Assembly: GCA_002716355.1 (NCBI GenBank)
Contig: PBAU01000003.1
Location: forward strand, 248,001 to 312,000
Length of the DNA: 64,000 bases
Source of the DNA: a bacterium
GTDB taxonomy: Bacteria; UBP7; UBA6624
Reading direction: 5' to 3'
A program made the translations under genes and the position numbers. The notes below the pieces were generated by a model. That model saw only the letters and a program-made list of their open reading frames with translations, did no database searches and was not told the DNA's origin. Below, one piece after another: positions 36,070 through 45,814 of this stretch. The first letter of the stretch is position 1. Each line of letters begins with the position of its first letter.

Positions 36070-36321
36070 TTACTCAAAATACTTTCTATTTATCTCTATA
36101 TAACCGCTCCATTCATCAGGGAGGTCCTCTTCAGGAAAAATAGCTTCAACTGGGCAGACAGAAACGCAAGCACCACAATCAATACATGTATCAGGATCGA
36201 TATAACATTGATTCTCACCCTCATCATCCTCTTCCCTTGGATGTATACAGTCAACAGGGCAAGCATCAATACAGGCTCTATCCTTCTCTCCTATACAGGG
36301 TTCAGCAATGACATGGGGCAT
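36070..36321 (-). CDS. fdxA: Seven-iron ferredoxin ([3Fe-4S][4Fe-4S])
   Basis: The 83-residue electron carrier closely resembles FdxA-type ferredoxins of actinobacteria in spacing and wording (VIAEPC, ACIDACPVDC). Cys9-x7-Cys17-x3-Cys21-Pro is the seven-iron pattern, and the second motif is Cys46-x2-Cys49-x2-Cys52-x3-Cys56-Pro. By analogy with Azotobacter FdI, Cys9, Cys17 and Cys56 would hold the [3Fe-4S] cluster. Its ATG overlaps the stop of the upstream Fe-S carrier fusion by one base, so carrier and client are made together. Confidence 0.92.
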   Translation of the reverse strand: MPHVIAEPCIGEKDRACIDACPVDCIHPREEDDEGENQCYIDPDTCIDCGACVSVCPVEAIFPEEDLPDEWSGYIEINRKYFE

Positions 36322-36890
36322 TATGAAAAGGAGCTTCCGCTACCGCAGCCGCAACCACCACTTTTAGCACTATTTGGATTCGAAAGCTTCAAACCGGCAC
36401 CTTGAACACTCATTACATAATCCATCCTTGTGCCTTTTATCTTCGGTAAAGAATCTGGGCCTATCCCTATCCTTAAACCATGTTGCTCCACTAAATGAGC
36501 ATCATTAGAAAAATCTTTAACAAATTTAAAATGATACTCAAAACTGCAATTACAGTTAACGCTTACTTCAATCTGCAATCCAAGATATTCGGGATCCTCT
36601 TCGCTCATAGTTTCCAAAATAACTTTAGCAGCTCTTTCAGTAACAACAAAAACCGCATCTTTCATTTCTGATATCATCAAATTAATTTCTTCTAAAATTT
36701 CATCAAGTTCCTCTTTTTTTCTGCCATGGCCTAAAACTCCTTGCTCTAAGGTTTCATAACTTGAAACACCACATCCAACACAATTAATGCCCTTGGATTT
36801 CAAAGCATCTGCAGCATAAGGGAATTTGTCAATAATAGCTGAAATCGTCATATCTTTTGTAACAGCATTTTCAATATCTATAGAACTCAT
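36321..36890 (-). CDS. DUF1858 domain fused to A-type iron-sulfur carrier (IscA/ErpA/HesB family)
   Basis: A-type carriers deliver Fe-S clusters to target proteins. Residues 10-70 match DUF1858: TISAIIDKFPYAADALKSKG followed by Cys37-x2-Cys40 and GHG, as in the N-terminus of ScdA/RIC iron-centre repair proteins. Residues 80-189 are an A-type domain: VTERAAKVI at the start, Cys115 in the usual first position with an extra Cys113, and Cys180-Gly-Cys182-Gly-Ser at the end. The extra redox or metal-binding CxxC could tie cluster delivery to nitrosative or oxidative stress; this is inference. A strong GGAGGT site precedes the ATG. Confidence 0.85.
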   Translation of the reverse strand: MSSIDIENAVTKDMTISAIIDKFPYAADALKSKGINCVGCGVSSYETLEQGVLGHGRKKEELDEILEEINLMISEMKDAVFVVTERAAKVILETMSEEDPEYLGLQIEVSVNCNCSFEYHFKFVKDFSNDAHLVEQHGLRIGIGPDSLPKIKGTRMDYVMSVQGAGLKLSNPNSAKSGGCGCGSGSSFS

Positions 36891-36893
36891 AAA

Positions 36894-36899
36894 ACCTCC
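36894..36899 (-). promoter_or_regulatory. Ribosome binding site of the DUF1858-IscA fusion
   Basis: The minus strand reads GGAGGT, 3 nt before the GTT-T-ATG junction at 36890 (TTGGAGGTTTTATG), a near-perfect Shine-Dalgarno sequence in a 33-47 base gap. It marks this gene as the first of the four-gene group that runs to 34406. Confidence 0.65.
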
Positions 36900-36923
36900 A
36901 AATAAATCAATCTTAGTCTTATT

Positions 36924-39077
36924 CTAAATCTTAAAAAACAGAAAAAGACAAAATAACAACAATGTAGAAAGGCTTAAATAAAAAACATAAGGATAACCAG
37001 GCAACACATACTCATACGTTCCAAGTGATTTTGGTAGTCCCAAAAAAGCATGCCCTACCCTTGGCAATTCTTTCCCTGCTGGATTAGAGCTCCAGCCGGG
37101 ATACCACCAAATTGAATTAAAAACTATACCTTCAGAAAAACCATCATGACTTATGTCTATAAAATCGTTTAGATTGCTAGTAAAAAGCTTAGAGAGCAAA
37201 ATGACCCTATTGTCTTCTGATGACTGGATCAACTTATCTTCAGAGAAGAAAAACGTCTCTTTCGGTTCTAGTATTTCTCTTTTATATCTATAAAAAATTT
37301 CTCCCGCAATAAAATGTTCCTCTGGAGAAAAATCAATATCTAATTTTGTCCTAGACCAAATCTCGCTAAGTTTGATCAAGTCCGAAATTGTTGGATTCTC
37401 TAAGCCTGTCGAAGGTATGAAAAAGTCTTGAAATTCAACAGCCCAAACAGATTGCAATGGTGAATTTAGCTGAAACCTAACAGGTTTATGCGCGCAATTA
37501 GAAAAAATTGGATCGTCCCATAAGTATCCATTGGGGCTGCCAACATAAGCAGCAAAAGGTTTTTTCATGTCTATACTTTCTTGCTTCAGGTTTTCTGAAT
37601 ATGTATCAATAAACCAAACTGATGTACCGACTTCAGGGCAATCACTATTCGAAATGAAACTAATCTCATTCTCAGGAAAATATTCATAAAACCTAACATT
37701 CCAACGCCAAAATATACCTATAAATGTTTCCAGGATTAAAAAAACACCTAAGTAAAGATGAAGATTTTTCTGTTTATTTTTCATTACCAATATTAACAAA
37801 AAGATCAATGGCAGAACCAAATTTAAACTAAATTTAAAAAATGTAAATCTCGACCAATCAAAAAATAAATTCTGGACATCCTCTGAACCTTGCATGAAAA
37901 TAAAGATAAGAAAAAAGAAAAAAAAAGAAAAAATTGCCTGTTTGGGATTAAATTTGAAATGATTCTTCTTAAGAAGTTCAGCAATATACAAGCAAAAAAA
38001 GAATAAAACTCCAAGCATAAACCTATGAAAATCTCTAAACAAACCTAAAAAAGGAATAATCTTTACAAGCATTCCATAGCCCGGACCCCAAGAAAAGAAC
38101 AAAGAGAGCAAAATCCCGAACAGATAAATATTCCTTATTGAACTTGATTTGAAACTAAAAAATAAATAAAGTAAAAATATTGGAAACAGAATAGAGAGGT
38201 AAGATGAAGCAACCGGATCATAAGAAGCAATATCATCCAAGCCAAGCAAAGGAAAAAACCCATTTAAAATTGTTTTTAAATCAATTCCGCCTTGAGTTCC
38301 CCAAAAAAAATTCTCCCTTACTGAAGTGCCCGATAACGAAAAAGTCGCAAAAATTTGAGGTATTGCTATAAGGAAGGAAATAAAAATGCAAGAGGAAAAG
38401 ATTAAAAAAAGTCTTTTAAAAAAAGGCCCTCTAAAACCAAATAAATACACAAAAGCAATAAAGATTATTATTACGCTACCTTGAATCTGACCTGCTAAAA
38501 ATGAAGAAACAAAAGCCAAAACCAACCAAAAAATTTCCTTTTTTGGGAATTTTCTTTTTGATATATTCTCAAAAATTTCATCAATAAGAATGATTATCCA
38601 TGGGAGAATGGCGCTAGATAAAACCAAATTAATATTTGTAGATTGCGATTGGTGAAATCCATAATTGCAAAAAATTAAAGTTGGAATCCAAACAGCCCAA
38701 CCTCTGCAACCTTTCAAACGCAAAAGGCTCATCATTCCATAGCACATGATTAAATTTGCAAGAATTAACAAAAAAACATATTCGCCAGCGATAGCCAAAA
38801 CATCACTTGAGTCTGGCCATGGAGGCAACAGGTAAACCAACCAACGTAAAGGATGGAAGAAGCCAATTTGACCTTCGGCAATCAATGGAAATGAACCATT
38901 TAAAGAACTTACACCCCAAGAAAAACTTTCTACCTGCTGATAAAAAACCCTTGTGAAGGCCAATCCAAACTCAAGATCGTCACCATTTAATGGGTACCTG
39001 TTGAAAAAAAAGGGGAAGTGTTGAATTGCAACAAGCCCTAAACTTAACCAAAAATCTTTTAAATTAAATTTTTGCAT
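36924..39077 (-). CDS. YfhO-like polytopic membrane protein (GT-C-like)
   Basis: The protein of about 717 residues has a dozen or more membrane segments. A DDLEFGLAFTR segment after the first helix and a soluble part of about 250 residues before the final helix, with WWYPGWSSNPAGKE, match the YfhO family, which in Firmicutes takes part in glycosylation of surface polymers. Donor and acceptor are unknown here. I start at the ATG at 39077, which has AGAGGA 5 nt upstream and overlaps the flavoprotein gene by 14 nt; the ATG at 39116 would force a 53-nt overlap. Confidence 0.75.
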   Translation of the reverse strand: MQKFNLKDFWLSLGLVAIQHFPFFFNRYPLNGDDLEFGLAFTRVFYQQVESFSWGVSSLNGSFPLIAEGQIGFFHPLRWLVYLLPPWPDSSDVLAIAGEYVFLLILANLIMCYGMMSLLRLKGCRGWAVWIPTLIFCNYGFHQSQSTNINLVLSSAILPWIIILIDEIFENISKRKFPKKEIFWLVLAFVSSFLAGQIQGSVIIIFIAFVYLFGFRGPFFKRLFLIFSSCIFISFLIAIPQIFATFSLSGTSVRENFFWGTQGGIDLKTILNGFFPLLGLDDIASYDPVASSYLSILFPIFLLYLFFSFKSSSIRNIYLFGILLSLFFSWGPGYGMLVKIIPFLGLFRDFHRFMLGVLFFFCLYIAELLKKNHFKFNPKQAIFSFFFFFLIFIFMQGSEDVQNLFFDWSRFTFFKFSLNLVLPLIFLLILVMKNKQKNLHLYLGVFLILETFIGIFWRWNVRFYEYFPENEISFISNSDCPEVGTSVWFIDTYSENLKQESIDMKKPFAAYVGSPNGYLWDDPIFSNCAHKPVRFQLNSPLQSVWAVEFQDFFIPSTGLENPTISDLIKLSEIWSRTKLDIDFSPEEHFIAGEIFYRYKREILEPKETFFFSEDKLIQSSEDNRVILLSKLFTSNLNDFIDISHDGFSEGIVFNSIWWYPGWSSNPAGKELPRVGHAFLGLPKSLGTYEYVLPGYPYVFYLSLSTLLLFCLFLFFKI

Positions 39078-40032
39078 AAATATCCTCTGCAATTGGCTTT
39101 CCGTGCAGTCTTCCATTTTCTATAAAAACTCTATGGTTGTTCATGCCTTCAACCAAAGCTCCACCAACATAAATGCCCTTTAATTCAGTTTCATAAGTTT
39201 TAATGTTGTGTTTTGGAATCTGAAGATCTCCTTCCAACCTTAAACCACAACCGTTTATTAGAAATTTTTTATCTGGCCTATATCCTGTTAGCAAAAAACA
39301 ATGGTCAAAATCAAAATTAAAAATTAATGAATTTTGAACTTTGAATGAAGCATAGGAGTTTTCTAATGAAGTCAACCTTGAATCACCCAATAAAGTTATT
39401 TTTTTTGAGTTTATTGAATTCAAAAAATCAGGATATATCCATTTTTTAATTCTTGAAGGGTTTGGACTTGACCGCCTGCAACTTAACAATACATTGTTAT
39501 TTTTGCTCAAATCTAAAGCTGCCTCTACTGCAGAATTGCCTGCGCCAACTATTAATACATTTTTATTTTTAATCAAGCTTGATCCTGAAAAATAGTGACT
39601 CACATTGGAGCTATCCTCACCAGGAACGTTTAAATAATTTGGATTTGAATATATCCCAGTTGTCAAAACAACTTTTCTTGCATGGATTTTTTGACCATCT
39701 TTAAGTGATAAAGTAAAATCATTGTCTTCGCCAGAAACGCTTTCCACTTCTGAAAAATTTAAAATATTTAAATTATGCCTAGCTGCAAAAGATTCATAAT
39801 AATCACAAGCTTCTTTCAGGGTTGGATTAGAACCATTCTTGGACTTCATTTCAAATCCATCTAAAGTTAACTTCTCTGAAGTTGAAAAGAAAATCATATC
39901 TTTAGGGTAACTTCTTATATGGTTACAAGTATCACCTTTATCAAGACCTACAACCTTTAATGAATATTTGCTCAATTGATACAAAACCGAAAGCCCATTC
40001 GGACCCATCCCTACAACAACAACATCAAACAT
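39064..40032 (-). CDS. ypdA: YpdA-like FAD/NAD(P)H oxidoreductase
   Basis: The 322-residue flavoprotein has an N-terminal FAD motif VVVGMGPNGLSVLYQLS, a second dinucleotide motif VLIVGAGNSAVEAALDLS near residue 160, and TTGIYSNP. The segment YPKDMIFFSTSEKL closely matches YpdA/Bdr, the bacillithiol disulfide reductase of Firmicutes. Like YpdA it has no thioredoxin-reductase CxxC between the two domains. The thiol substrate in this organism is unknown, and no bacillithiol synthesis gene (bshA-C) is in the window. It overlaps the SNF2 gene upstream by one base. Confidence 0.8.
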   Translation of the reverse strand: MFDVVVVGMGPNGLSVLYQLSKYSLKVVGLDKGDTCNHIRSYPKDMIFFSTSEKLTLDGFEMKSKNGSNPTLKEACDYYESFAARHNLNILNFSEVESVSGEDNDFTLSLKDGQKIHARKVVLTTGIYSNPNYLNVPGEDSSNVSHYFSGSSLIKNKNVLIVGAGNSAVEAALDLSKNNNVLLSCRRSSPNPSRIKKWIYPDFLNSINSKKITLLGDSRLTSLENSYASFKVQNSLIFNFDFDHCFLLTGYRPDKKFLINGCGLRLEGDLQIPKHNIKTYETELKGIYVGGALVEGMNNHRVFIENGRLHGKPIAEDIYAKI

Positions 40033-42782
40033 TAAATAATATGCATTTTCAAAACCGCAAAAACATCAAGATCAACAGAAACAGAAAAATCCCTTCTAGA
40101 GCTCCTTACATTTTCAAGCTTTGCCAAATCCTTTTTTAATTTTGAACTCTTAGTCAATATGCTGGTTCTTTCTTTTTTTAATTTAATTAATTCGTTCTTT
40201 TGATCTTCGTTTAAATCATGGTTTTTAGAAAGGCTCATGACTTTGATATGAATCTTATTAAATTCCATCTTGTAATCATCAATTGCATCAGAAATTCTTG
40301 ACTTTAAATTATTGAATCTAAAATCCTCTAATTCAACTAAGTGTTTAAAGGCATTCTTTTTTTTGCTTAAAAAAGTATCTTCGATCGAATCTATTTTATT
40401 AAAAAATGGCTCAAGAGAAAAATCATCAGAAATTCTGCATGGTATTTCAGCTGGCCATAATAAACTATCAGGGATTTTATCGAGAATCAAAAAGTCATTC
40501 GAATCTGTCAGAATGACAAAAACATCCTCAAAATTCTCTTTCTTATAGCTCCATCTTATTTTTGAAAAAAAAGCCACACAGCAATTAGATAATGTATCAA
40601 AACCTATTTCTTTCAAATCGCTTCTTTTGAAAACTGAAAATGACAAAGGAGACTCAGTGACATCTTTTATAGATGAGGTTAAGAATGGATGGTTAATTGT
40701 TAGATAATCAATCCAAGTTCTTGACAGTGCAATGTCTTTTGAAAAAGTTCCTCTGATTAACTCTGGAAAGAAACGCAATGAACCTTCTTTTAAAAAGTGA
40801 GGTATTGAAAACTTCAATTCAAAATCATCTGAGTCCTTAAGGCAATTGTATTTATCCAAAAACTCAGAAAAAGCAAGTTCAACTATTTCACCATCATTAA
40901 AAAACTTTATATTTTCTAAATTGTTTAAGTTTTCTGGCCTCAAGTCAATACCACTCTTTGCAAACGATGACTCTAATGATTTGTCTACTTTTTTTATTGA
41001 AGAATCCAATGAAGAGTCTAATTTTTTTAATTTTCTTTTACTACCATAAGAATCAACAAAAGCTTCCATCACCACTGATTCAGGATCGTTCTCTGATGCC
41101 ATATAGCCTAAAATTGTTTCCAGCTCCCCAATAGTATTTTTGAATAAATCTAATTTTTTTTCTAAAATTTTAACCAAGTGATCCTCTATCGTTTTTTTAG
41201 CAATCAGATTTACTATAAGAACTTCTTTCTTCTGTCCCAATCTATGCACCCTTCCTATTCTTTGCTCAATTTTCATTGGGTTCCATGGAAGGTCATAATT
41301 AACAACAACATTAGCAAATTGCAAATTACGACCCTCGCTTCCTGCCTCTGTGCTTACCAATATTTGACCTTTTTGAAAATTTTCAATTATTTCATTTTTT
41401 TCATGAACAGACATTCCGCCTCTGTAAATTTGAACATCAAAACCTGATTTTTTTAAAATTTCACATATCGTATCTTGGGTTTTTAAAAATTCTGTAAAAA
41501 TTAAAATCTTGGATGTTTTGTCCTTTTTGTACAGCTTTCTTAAAAACCTTAACAAAACATCCATTTTATTCACATCAGAAACGCTTTGACATTCTTTCAA
41601 TATTTCAGATATTGAATCAATCTCCAAATTCAATTCTTTCTCTAGCGTTTTTTTGTTATTTTTTTTCTTAGATATTGGCAAAAAGTCCAACACTTCCTTT
41701 GGATTAAAAGTATTTAAATTGGATTTAATCTCAAGCAATCTTGTTTTTCTTTTTCTCAAACTTGAAACAAAAGAACCTTTACTGCTAGTTAACATTCTTT
41801 GAAGAGTCATAAGATAAAAAATATAAGAAGAATTATTATTTGTGACACTTTTCTTATATCCATTAATGGCATATCTGCTCACCCTGTCATAAAGTTTCAA
41901 ATAATCTTCACTTAACGAAACACCAAGCGTTTCTGCTTTTCTTGGCGGAAGCTCATCAACACCTCTTATATCAGATCGTCTTGACCGAACCATAAGGCTT
42001 TTTAAAATTGACTTCAATGAATTAATGGTTTTTTTATTAAAATTTTTAGCAAACCTTTTGCCCATTTCCGCTATATTTATAGCGTGAGGAGAAACTAAAT
42101 TTACTAAATTGAAAAGTTCAGTAAGTGAATTTTGTAAAGGAGTAGCAGTTAAAAGTAATATTTTTTTTGCTTTTAAAGACTTAACGAACTTGTAATTCAT
42201 CGTGTTTACATTTTTCAAATGATGAGCCTCATCAACAATAACAATATCCCATTGCTTTTCAAAAAAAGAATCCCTGTAACCTTCTCTCTTAGCGTAAGCT
42301 AAAGAGGTTACAACCATGGAATTATTTTTCAAAAATTCATTCAACGAATAGCCAACCCTCCCATCAACAACCGGAATGGTTATATTGAATTTATCTAAAA
42401 GCTCTTCTTTCCATTGCTCTGTTAAACCAGATGGAACAACGATCAATACATTACTAGCCTCTTTTCGCAAGATATACTCAGTTAATATCATTCCGGCTTC
42501 AATCGTTTTCCCCAACCCAACCTCATCAGCCAATATGGCTCTTCCGCTCATCCTGTTGATAACAGTTTCACAAGTAGATATCTGATGAGGGAAAGCAGAA
42601 GTTCTGCTTGAAACAGGAGAGATTAAAACTTTTTTATCAAATTTTCTAGATAAAATTTTTGAAAAAACGCTCAATCTAAAATCCTGGAAAGAGCTATACC
42701 AGCCTTTTTCATCTTTGTTTAAAAATAAATCTTTACTAGCATTGTTGCTAAAAAGTCCATTTGAAAGGCTTTTATTACTCAT
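40032..42782 (-). CDS. SNF2-family helicase/ATPase (RapA-like)
   Basis: SNF2 ATPases move along double-stranded DNA; bacterial RapA frees stalled RNA polymerase. The 916-residue protein has motif I DEVGLGKTIEAG near residue 92, motif II VDEAHHLKN, motif III LLTATPLQN, and the C-terminal lobe with TEFLKTQD, VSTEAGSEGRNLQ and EQRIGRVHRLGQ. About 250 residues after the helicase core form a poorly recognised region, with a predicted coiled coil near the end (residues 850-900). It lacks an obvious Tudor-like RapA N-terminus. It starts the flavoprotein and YfhO-like gene group and is divergent from the ClC gene. Confidence 0.85.
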   Translation of the reverse strand: MSNKSLSNGLFSNNASKDLFLNKDEKGWYSSFQDFRLSVFSKILSRKFDKKVLISPVSSRTSAFPHQISTCETVINRMSGRAILADEVGLGKTIEAGMILTEYILRKEASNVLIVVPSGLTEQWKEELLDKFNITIPVVDGRVGYSLNEFLKNNSMVVTSLAYAKREGYRDSFFEKQWDIVIVDEAHHLKNVNTMNYKFVKSLKAKKILLLTATPLQNSLTELFNLVNLVSPHAINIAEMGKRFAKNFNKKTINSLKSILKSLMVRSRRSDIRGVDELPPRKAETLGVSLSEDYLKLYDRVSRYAINGYKKSVTNNNSSYIFYLMTLQRMLTSSKGSFVSSLRKRKTRLLEIKSNLNTFNPKEVLDFLPISKKKNNKKTLEKELNLEIDSISEILKECQSVSDVNKMDVLLRFLRKLYKKDKTSKILIFTEFLKTQDTICEILKKSGFDVQIYRGGMSVHEKNEIIENFQKGQILVSTEAGSEGRNLQFANVVVNYDLPWNPMKIEQRIGRVHRLGQKKEVLIVNLIAKKTIEDHLVKILEKKLDLFKNTIGELETILGYMASENDPESVVMEAFVDSYGSKRKLKKLDSSLDSSIKKVDKSLESSFAKSGIDLRPENLNNLENIKFFNDGEIVELAFSEFLDKYNCLKDSDDFELKFSIPHFLKEGSLRFFPELIRGTFSKDIALSRTWIDYLTINHPFLTSSIKDVTESPLSFSVFKRSDLKEIGFDTLSNCCVAFFSKIRWSYKKENFEDVFVILTDSNDFLILDKIPDSLLWPAEIPCRISDDFSLEPFFNKIDSIEDTFLSKKKNAFKHLVELEDFRFNNLKSRISDAIDDYKMEFNKIHIKVMSLSKNHDLNEDQKNELIKLKKERTSILTKSSKLKKDLAKLENVRSSRRDFSVSVDLDVFAVLKMHII

Positions 42783-42812
42783 ATTTCAACTCTTAATGCT
42801 AACATTTATTAA

Positions 42813-44510
42813 TTGAAAACTGTTAAAAAAAGCTTAAGAGAGAATGTTTTAGTAAGCAGGCTCAGACCCTTTAAGGAGTCCAAGCTGTTTATACTCTTGC
42901 TCTCTTCTCTGCTTGGAATGTTTGCCGGCTATCTTTCAATCATCTTTAGAAAAGCAGCTAATTTTGGGACGTACTTATTTGAATCCAGTCAAAAAATTGG
43001 AAATTTTTCTTTTGCAGACTTGAGTATTTATATACCTATTTTTGTTTCAATTATATTTGTCGCCATTTATGCAAATACAGCCTTTTGGGGTGCTAGAGGT
43101 TTTTCAAGCATACTTAAGGCTGTTTTTAAAACTCATGGCCATCTTAGCCTTAATAACTCATTCAAAAAGCTTGGGTTATCGCTTTTGTCGATAATCGGAA
43201 AAGGATCTGTTGGAAGAGAATCAATGATAGCACAATGCTCAGGTGGTTTTGGCTCATGGCTTGGAAGAGTCTTTCACCTTAACTCAAAAAAAACAGTTAG
43301 GCTTATTGTTTCATCAGCAGCTGCAGCAATAGCTGCAACGTATGGAGCCCCTATTGCAGGTATATTATTTGCAATAGAACTTTTAGCTGAAGAGGTGCAT
43401 GTTTCTCTTGCTCCTATGATTGTTGCCTCGCTAAGCGCTAGCCTGATTGTTAAAAGTTATGGATTAGACCCTGTGATAGACATAAATACATGGACCCATG
43501 TGGCAGGAAAAGATTTATACATATTTGCAATTCTAGGTATCTTAAGTGGTATGTTTGGAGCACTGTATTCGCACGCTTCAAATATAGCTTCAAAAAAATT
43601 ATATGAAAAAAAATTCTCCCCATTGATTGCTGGTTTCGGAATTTTTGCCTTACTAATCTATCTTCCGGATTTAACAGGAGGAGGTTACGAACAAGCTTCA
43701 TCAATGATCCAATCAAACTCAACCATCAATGAAATGCTTGTTTATGCACTAGGGAAAGCGTTAATAACAATTCTTTGTATTAATTCTGGCTGGGCTGGAG
43801 GCCATTTTGGACCAATATTTTCAATAGGGATTGCGCTTGGCTTAATTTTTGGTGCAAAATTTTCATACATAAGCGCGTCTCTTGCTATCGCTGGCGCAGC
43901 AGCTCTTTGTGCATCAATAACACATGCCCCTCTTGCCTTAATAATACTCACATGGGAGATGACAGATAGTAGTGATGTTTTTATCCCGGTAACTATCTGT
44001 GTAGTTGCAGCTATACTTGTAAGAGATTTTTTCAACGTAAGAAACCTTTACGAATCACCTTTAATCGATCTTCTTTCAAAAAAAACAAATAAAAAAAATC
44101 AAAAAACCATTAAAGAAATAATGGAAAAAAAGCCTGAAACTGTTAATTCAGATCAAAAAATAAAAGATGTTTTGTATTTAACAAGAACGAAAAAACAAAC
44201 ATATTTTCCTGTTTTAAAAAATGAGAGACTGAATGGAATAATAACAAGAGCAAATGTTTTACATGCTCTTGAAGCAGATTTGCATGGGAAGATAAACAAA
44301 GAACACCTAAACGATAAAGTTGGAAGATGGAAATCTTCTATAGAGGAAATATTAATAATAAAAGAAAATGATCTTGTAATTGACACAGCTCATAAAATGC
44401 GCGTATCCGGAATCAACATATCACATCTCCCCGTAGTAAATAACCTAGAAGAAATGAAAATTGTTGGGGTTTTGCACAGTGAAGATGTTTTAAAAGCTCT
44501 AGATGTTTAA
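42813..44510 (+). CDS. ClC-family chloride channel/transporter with CBS domain pair
   Basis: ClC proteins carry chloride or fluoride across the inner membrane, often in exchange for protons. The 565-residue protein has about ten or more membrane segments. GKGSVGRESM contains the gating Glu of the GREG motif, and GAPIAGILFAIEL and AGGHFGPIFS are the other ion-path motifs. The C-terminal 150 residues hold two CBS domains (IMEKKPETVN and an ISHLPVV strand), which usually bind adenine nucleotides. It starts with TTG at 42813 without a visible ribosome site, 30 nt from the divergent helicase gene. Confidence 0.87.
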   Translation: MKTVKKSLRENVLVSRLRPFKESKLFILLLSSLLGMFAGYLSIIFRKAANFGTYLFESSQKIGNFSFADLSIYIPIFVSIIFVAIYANTAFWGARGFSSILKAVFKTHGHLSLNNSFKKLGLSLLSIIGKGSVGRESMIAQCSGGFGSWLGRVFHLNSKKTVRLIVSSAAAAIAATYGAPIAGILFAIELLAEEVHVSLAPMIVASLSASLIVKSYGLDPVIDINTWTHVAGKDLYIFAILGILSGMFGALYSHASNIASKKLYEKKFSPLIAGFGIFALLIYLPDLTGGGYEQASSMIQSNSTINEMLVYALGKALITILCINSGWAGGHFGPIFSIGIALGLIFGAKFSYISASLAIAGAAALCASITHAPLALIILTWEMTDSSDVFIPVTICVVAAILVRDFFNVRNLYESPLIDLLSKKTNKKNQKTIKEIMEKKPETVNSDQKIKDVLYLTRTKKQTYFPVLKNERLNGIITRANVLHALEADLHGKINKEHLNDKVGRWKSSIEEILIIKENDLVIDTAHKMRVSGINISHLPVVNNLEEMKIVGVLHSEDVLKALDV

Positions 44511-44551
44511 ATGTTCGTTAATGCGGAATTTTATTTTACAATTTCTATCTT

Positions 44552-45814
44552 ATGTCATTGCTTATAAAAAGATGGATTTGGATAATAGGTGTTATTTCAG
44601 TATTCAGCATTGCTCCTATTTTAAAAATTGCAGATAACAAAAACCCTCTTAGCTTAGGTTTGGATTTATCTGGAGGTGTGGACATATTGATAAAAGTAAT
44701 ACCTCCACCTGAAGAAAATCTGGATGAAATTGTTCCTGGTGTAGTTGATGTCATGTCGAAAAGACTAGACCCACAAGGAGTTTTATCAATATCAGTACAG
44801 CAAGTATCCGAAGACAGGATAAATATACAGGTTCCATCTTCATCTGGGGAAAGCCCGGAAAGAGTGCGAAGACTTATAGAGCAATCTGCTCATCTCGAGT
44901 TGGTTGATACCGGTTTTGTGTCATATCTAGCAGGATCAAAAGCCTGCAGAAACGATGGTCAAAGTTATGAAAATTGCGATCTTGTATACACTAAAGATCA
45001 AGTTGTTATAGAAGGTGGAGACCTTAAAAGAGCAACAGTTTCACCAAACCCAAATGGTGGTTGGCAAGTTGATTTTGAACTTAGTGAATCAGGGTCAAAT
45101 GCTTTTGCAAGACACACAGCTTCACATATATCTCAATATTTAACAATAGTTCTTGATGCTAATGTTGTGTCAAGTCCAATAATCAATTCTGCAATTTTTG
45201 GCAATGGAAGCATCAGTGGAAGCTTCAGTATAGAAGAAGCAAACGAACTTGCCTTGCTTTTGAATGCTGGAAGGCTGGATGCAGATATAGACATATTAAA
45301 ACTTTCTTCTGTTGGAGCTGCCTTAGGCAAAGACTCTTTAGAAAAAAGCATCAAAGCAGCATGGATAGGTCTCATCCTTGTTGCCATATATATGCTTGGA
45401 TGCTACAAAAGAAGAGGTGTTGCTGCAGTCTTCTCTTTAGTAATATTTTCAAGTATTCTTTTTAGCTTATTTAGCAGCCTCAATATAACTTTAACACTTC
45501 CGGGAATAGCAGGTTTAATTCTTTCAATAGGAATGGCTGTTGATGCAAATGTTATTATTTTTGAAAGAATAAAAGAAGAGGAGAGATCTGGAAAAAGTGG
45601 ACTTTTGGCACTAGAGGAAGGTTTTTCAAATGCATTATCAGTAATAACTGATGCAAATGTCACAACATTCCTAATTGGTCTTGTGCTGTACGCTCTTGCA
45701 ACTGGACCTGTTAGAGGTTTTGCAGTAACCCTTTTAATAGGCATAATGGTTTCTGTTTTTGCTGCCCTGGTTGTAACTAGAGCCATTATGGAGACATGGG
45801 AAAATAATGAATAA
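44552..45814 (+). CDS. secD: Protein translocase subunit SecD
   Basis: SecD with SecF uses the proton motive force to pull secreted proteins out of the SecYEG channel. The 420-residue protein starts with one membrane helix, then LGLDLSGGVDILIKV (motif D1), a periplasmic domain of about 220 residues with the P1 head reduced, and five more helices with SIGMAVDANVIIFERIKEE. It is shorter than E. coli SecD (615) because the periplasmic part is compact. The end overlaps secF by 8 nt; yajC is not adjacent. Confidence 0.94.
   Translation: MSLLIKRWIWIIGVISVFSIAPILKIADNKNPLSLGLDLSGGVDILIKVIPPPEENLDEIVPGVVDVMSKRLDPQGVLSISVQQVSEDRINIQVPSSSGESPERVRRLIEQSAHLELVDTGFVSYLAGSKACRNDGQSYENCDLVYTKDQVVIEGGDLKRATVSPNPNGGWQVDFELSESGSNAFARHTASHISQYLTIVLDANVVSSPIINSAIFGNGSISGSFSIEEANELALLLNAGRLDADIDILKLSSVGAALGKDSLEKSIKAAWIGLILVAIYMLGCYKRRGVAAVFSLVIFSSILFSLFSSLNITLTLPGIAGLILSIGMAVDANVIIFERIKEEERSGKSGLLALEEGFSNALSVITDANVTTFLIGLVLYALATGPVRGFAVTLLIGIMVSVFAALVVTRAIMETWENNE

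Noticed and set aside
40032-42782. Anti-phage defence island around the SNF2 helicase
   Set aside because: The neighbours are a YpdA-like reductase and a YfhO-like protein; no nuclease, methylase or other defence partner is encoded nearby.
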